From Bacteroidales bacterium (GTDB taxonomy: Bacteria > Bacteroidota > Bacteroidia > Bacteroidales > UBA932), in NCBI GenBank assembly GCA_020026355.1, contig JAHHQP010000030.1, positions 1-22,548 of the forward strand: a stretch of DNA of 22,548 nucleotides, given 5' to 3'. This document shows, piece by piece, positions 22,365-22,548 of this stretch. A model generated the notes under the pieces. The model was given only the letters and a program-made list of their open reading frames with translations. It had not been told where the DNA came from and searched no databases. The stretch's first letter is position 1; each line of letters opens with the position of its first letter. Made by a program: the position numbers and the translations under genes.

Positions 22365-22548
22365 GTTGTCTGGCAGTTTGATGACGGCTTGTCTAAGGTC
22401 TTGATTTTTGTTCAGGTTCTGGTTTTGTCTGGCTGCCGGGCTGTTATTTGTCGGTCGGTCTGTTGCCTGATCTCGGCCGTGGAGGATCAGTCTGTGGAGA
22501 GGAGCGCACAATGCTTTTGGGGAAGTCATCGCATTTATTGACTTCAGG
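22365..22548. other. G/T-rich tail without a recognisable gene
   Basis: The last 184 bases are rich in G and T on the plus strand, with runs such as GTCGGTCGGTCTG. No reading frame on either strand gives a recognisable protein; the short open frames have unusual, low-complexity composition. No tRNA-like cloverleaf, promoter box or clear repeat was found. Confidence 0.4.

Noticed and set aside
22317..22529. Possible 70-residue gene on the minus strand at the right end
   Set aside because: It runs through the M19 terminator and has Asn/Gln/Arg-rich low-complexity composition with no recognisable family. A gene entering from outside the window cannot be excluded.

Overview
The window reads as ordinary chromosomal DNA from a member of the Bacteroidota, most likely order Bacteroidales. 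Evidence for this is: several good Bacteroidota-type promoters (a TAnnTTTG -7 box, in the best case with TTTG 19 bases upstream); little sign of Shine-Dalgarno sites and A-rich leaders instead; a DUF3467 protein; a single TatA plus TatC; a short GyrB; a long-type OMP decarboxylase; and the tail of an outer-membrane beta-barrel protein. By eye the sequence is about half G+C. Genus cannot be fixed from this. There are no tRNA or rRNA genes, insertion sequences, phage genes or CRISPR arrays, and no gene-free stretch longer than 300 bases.

Layout, left to right. (a) 1-150: C-terminal end of a probable outer-membrane barrel protein. (b) 218-4472, plus strand: gyrB, then a pgpH-like membrane HD phosphodiesterase, separated by a strong stem-loop. 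(c) 4476-5892: trigger factor with its own promoter and terminator. (d) 5920-7852: clpP and clpX, coupled through TAATG and closed by a terminator. (e) 7890-10088: an M20 dipeptidase and pyrF. A perfect 42-bp palindrome sits at the convergence with the next, minus-strand block. (f) 14070 down to 10166, minus strand: DUF3467-kdsC, then a terminator, then an SDR-ALDH pair with its own promoter, then a terminator and promoter, then maf. (g) 14136-20320, plus strand: valS, a YbgC-like thioesterase, tatA, tatC and an ABC-F ATPase, probably one transcription unit starting from a promoter back-to-back with that of DUF3467. (h) 20328-20439: an intergenic array of four degenerate 28-base repeats with an embedded hairpin. 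(i) 20458-22307: rlmB and an M19 dipeptidase, closed by a terminator. (j) 22365-22548: a G/T-rich tail with no convincing gene.

Most genes are core functions: DNA topology (GyrB), c-di-AMP turnover (PgpH), folding and proteolysis at the ribosome (trigger factor, ClpXP), pyrimidine synthesis (PyrF), Kdo/LPS synthesis (KdsC), translation (ValRS, ABC-F, RlmB), Tat export and peptide salvage (M20, M19). The SDR-ALDH pair is the most accessory-looking unit: two consecutive oxidation steps, possibly on a hydrophobic alcohol or aldehyde.

I did not find a clear new multi-gene system. The observations most worth a second look are small and noncoding: the 28-base-period array before rlmB, the alternative hairpins between gyrB and pgpH, the 42-bp palindrome, and the overlapping divergent promoters at DUF3467/valS. 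On the coding side they are the 65-base out-of-frame SDR/ALDH overlap and two degenerate motifs, in TatC and in ABC-F.
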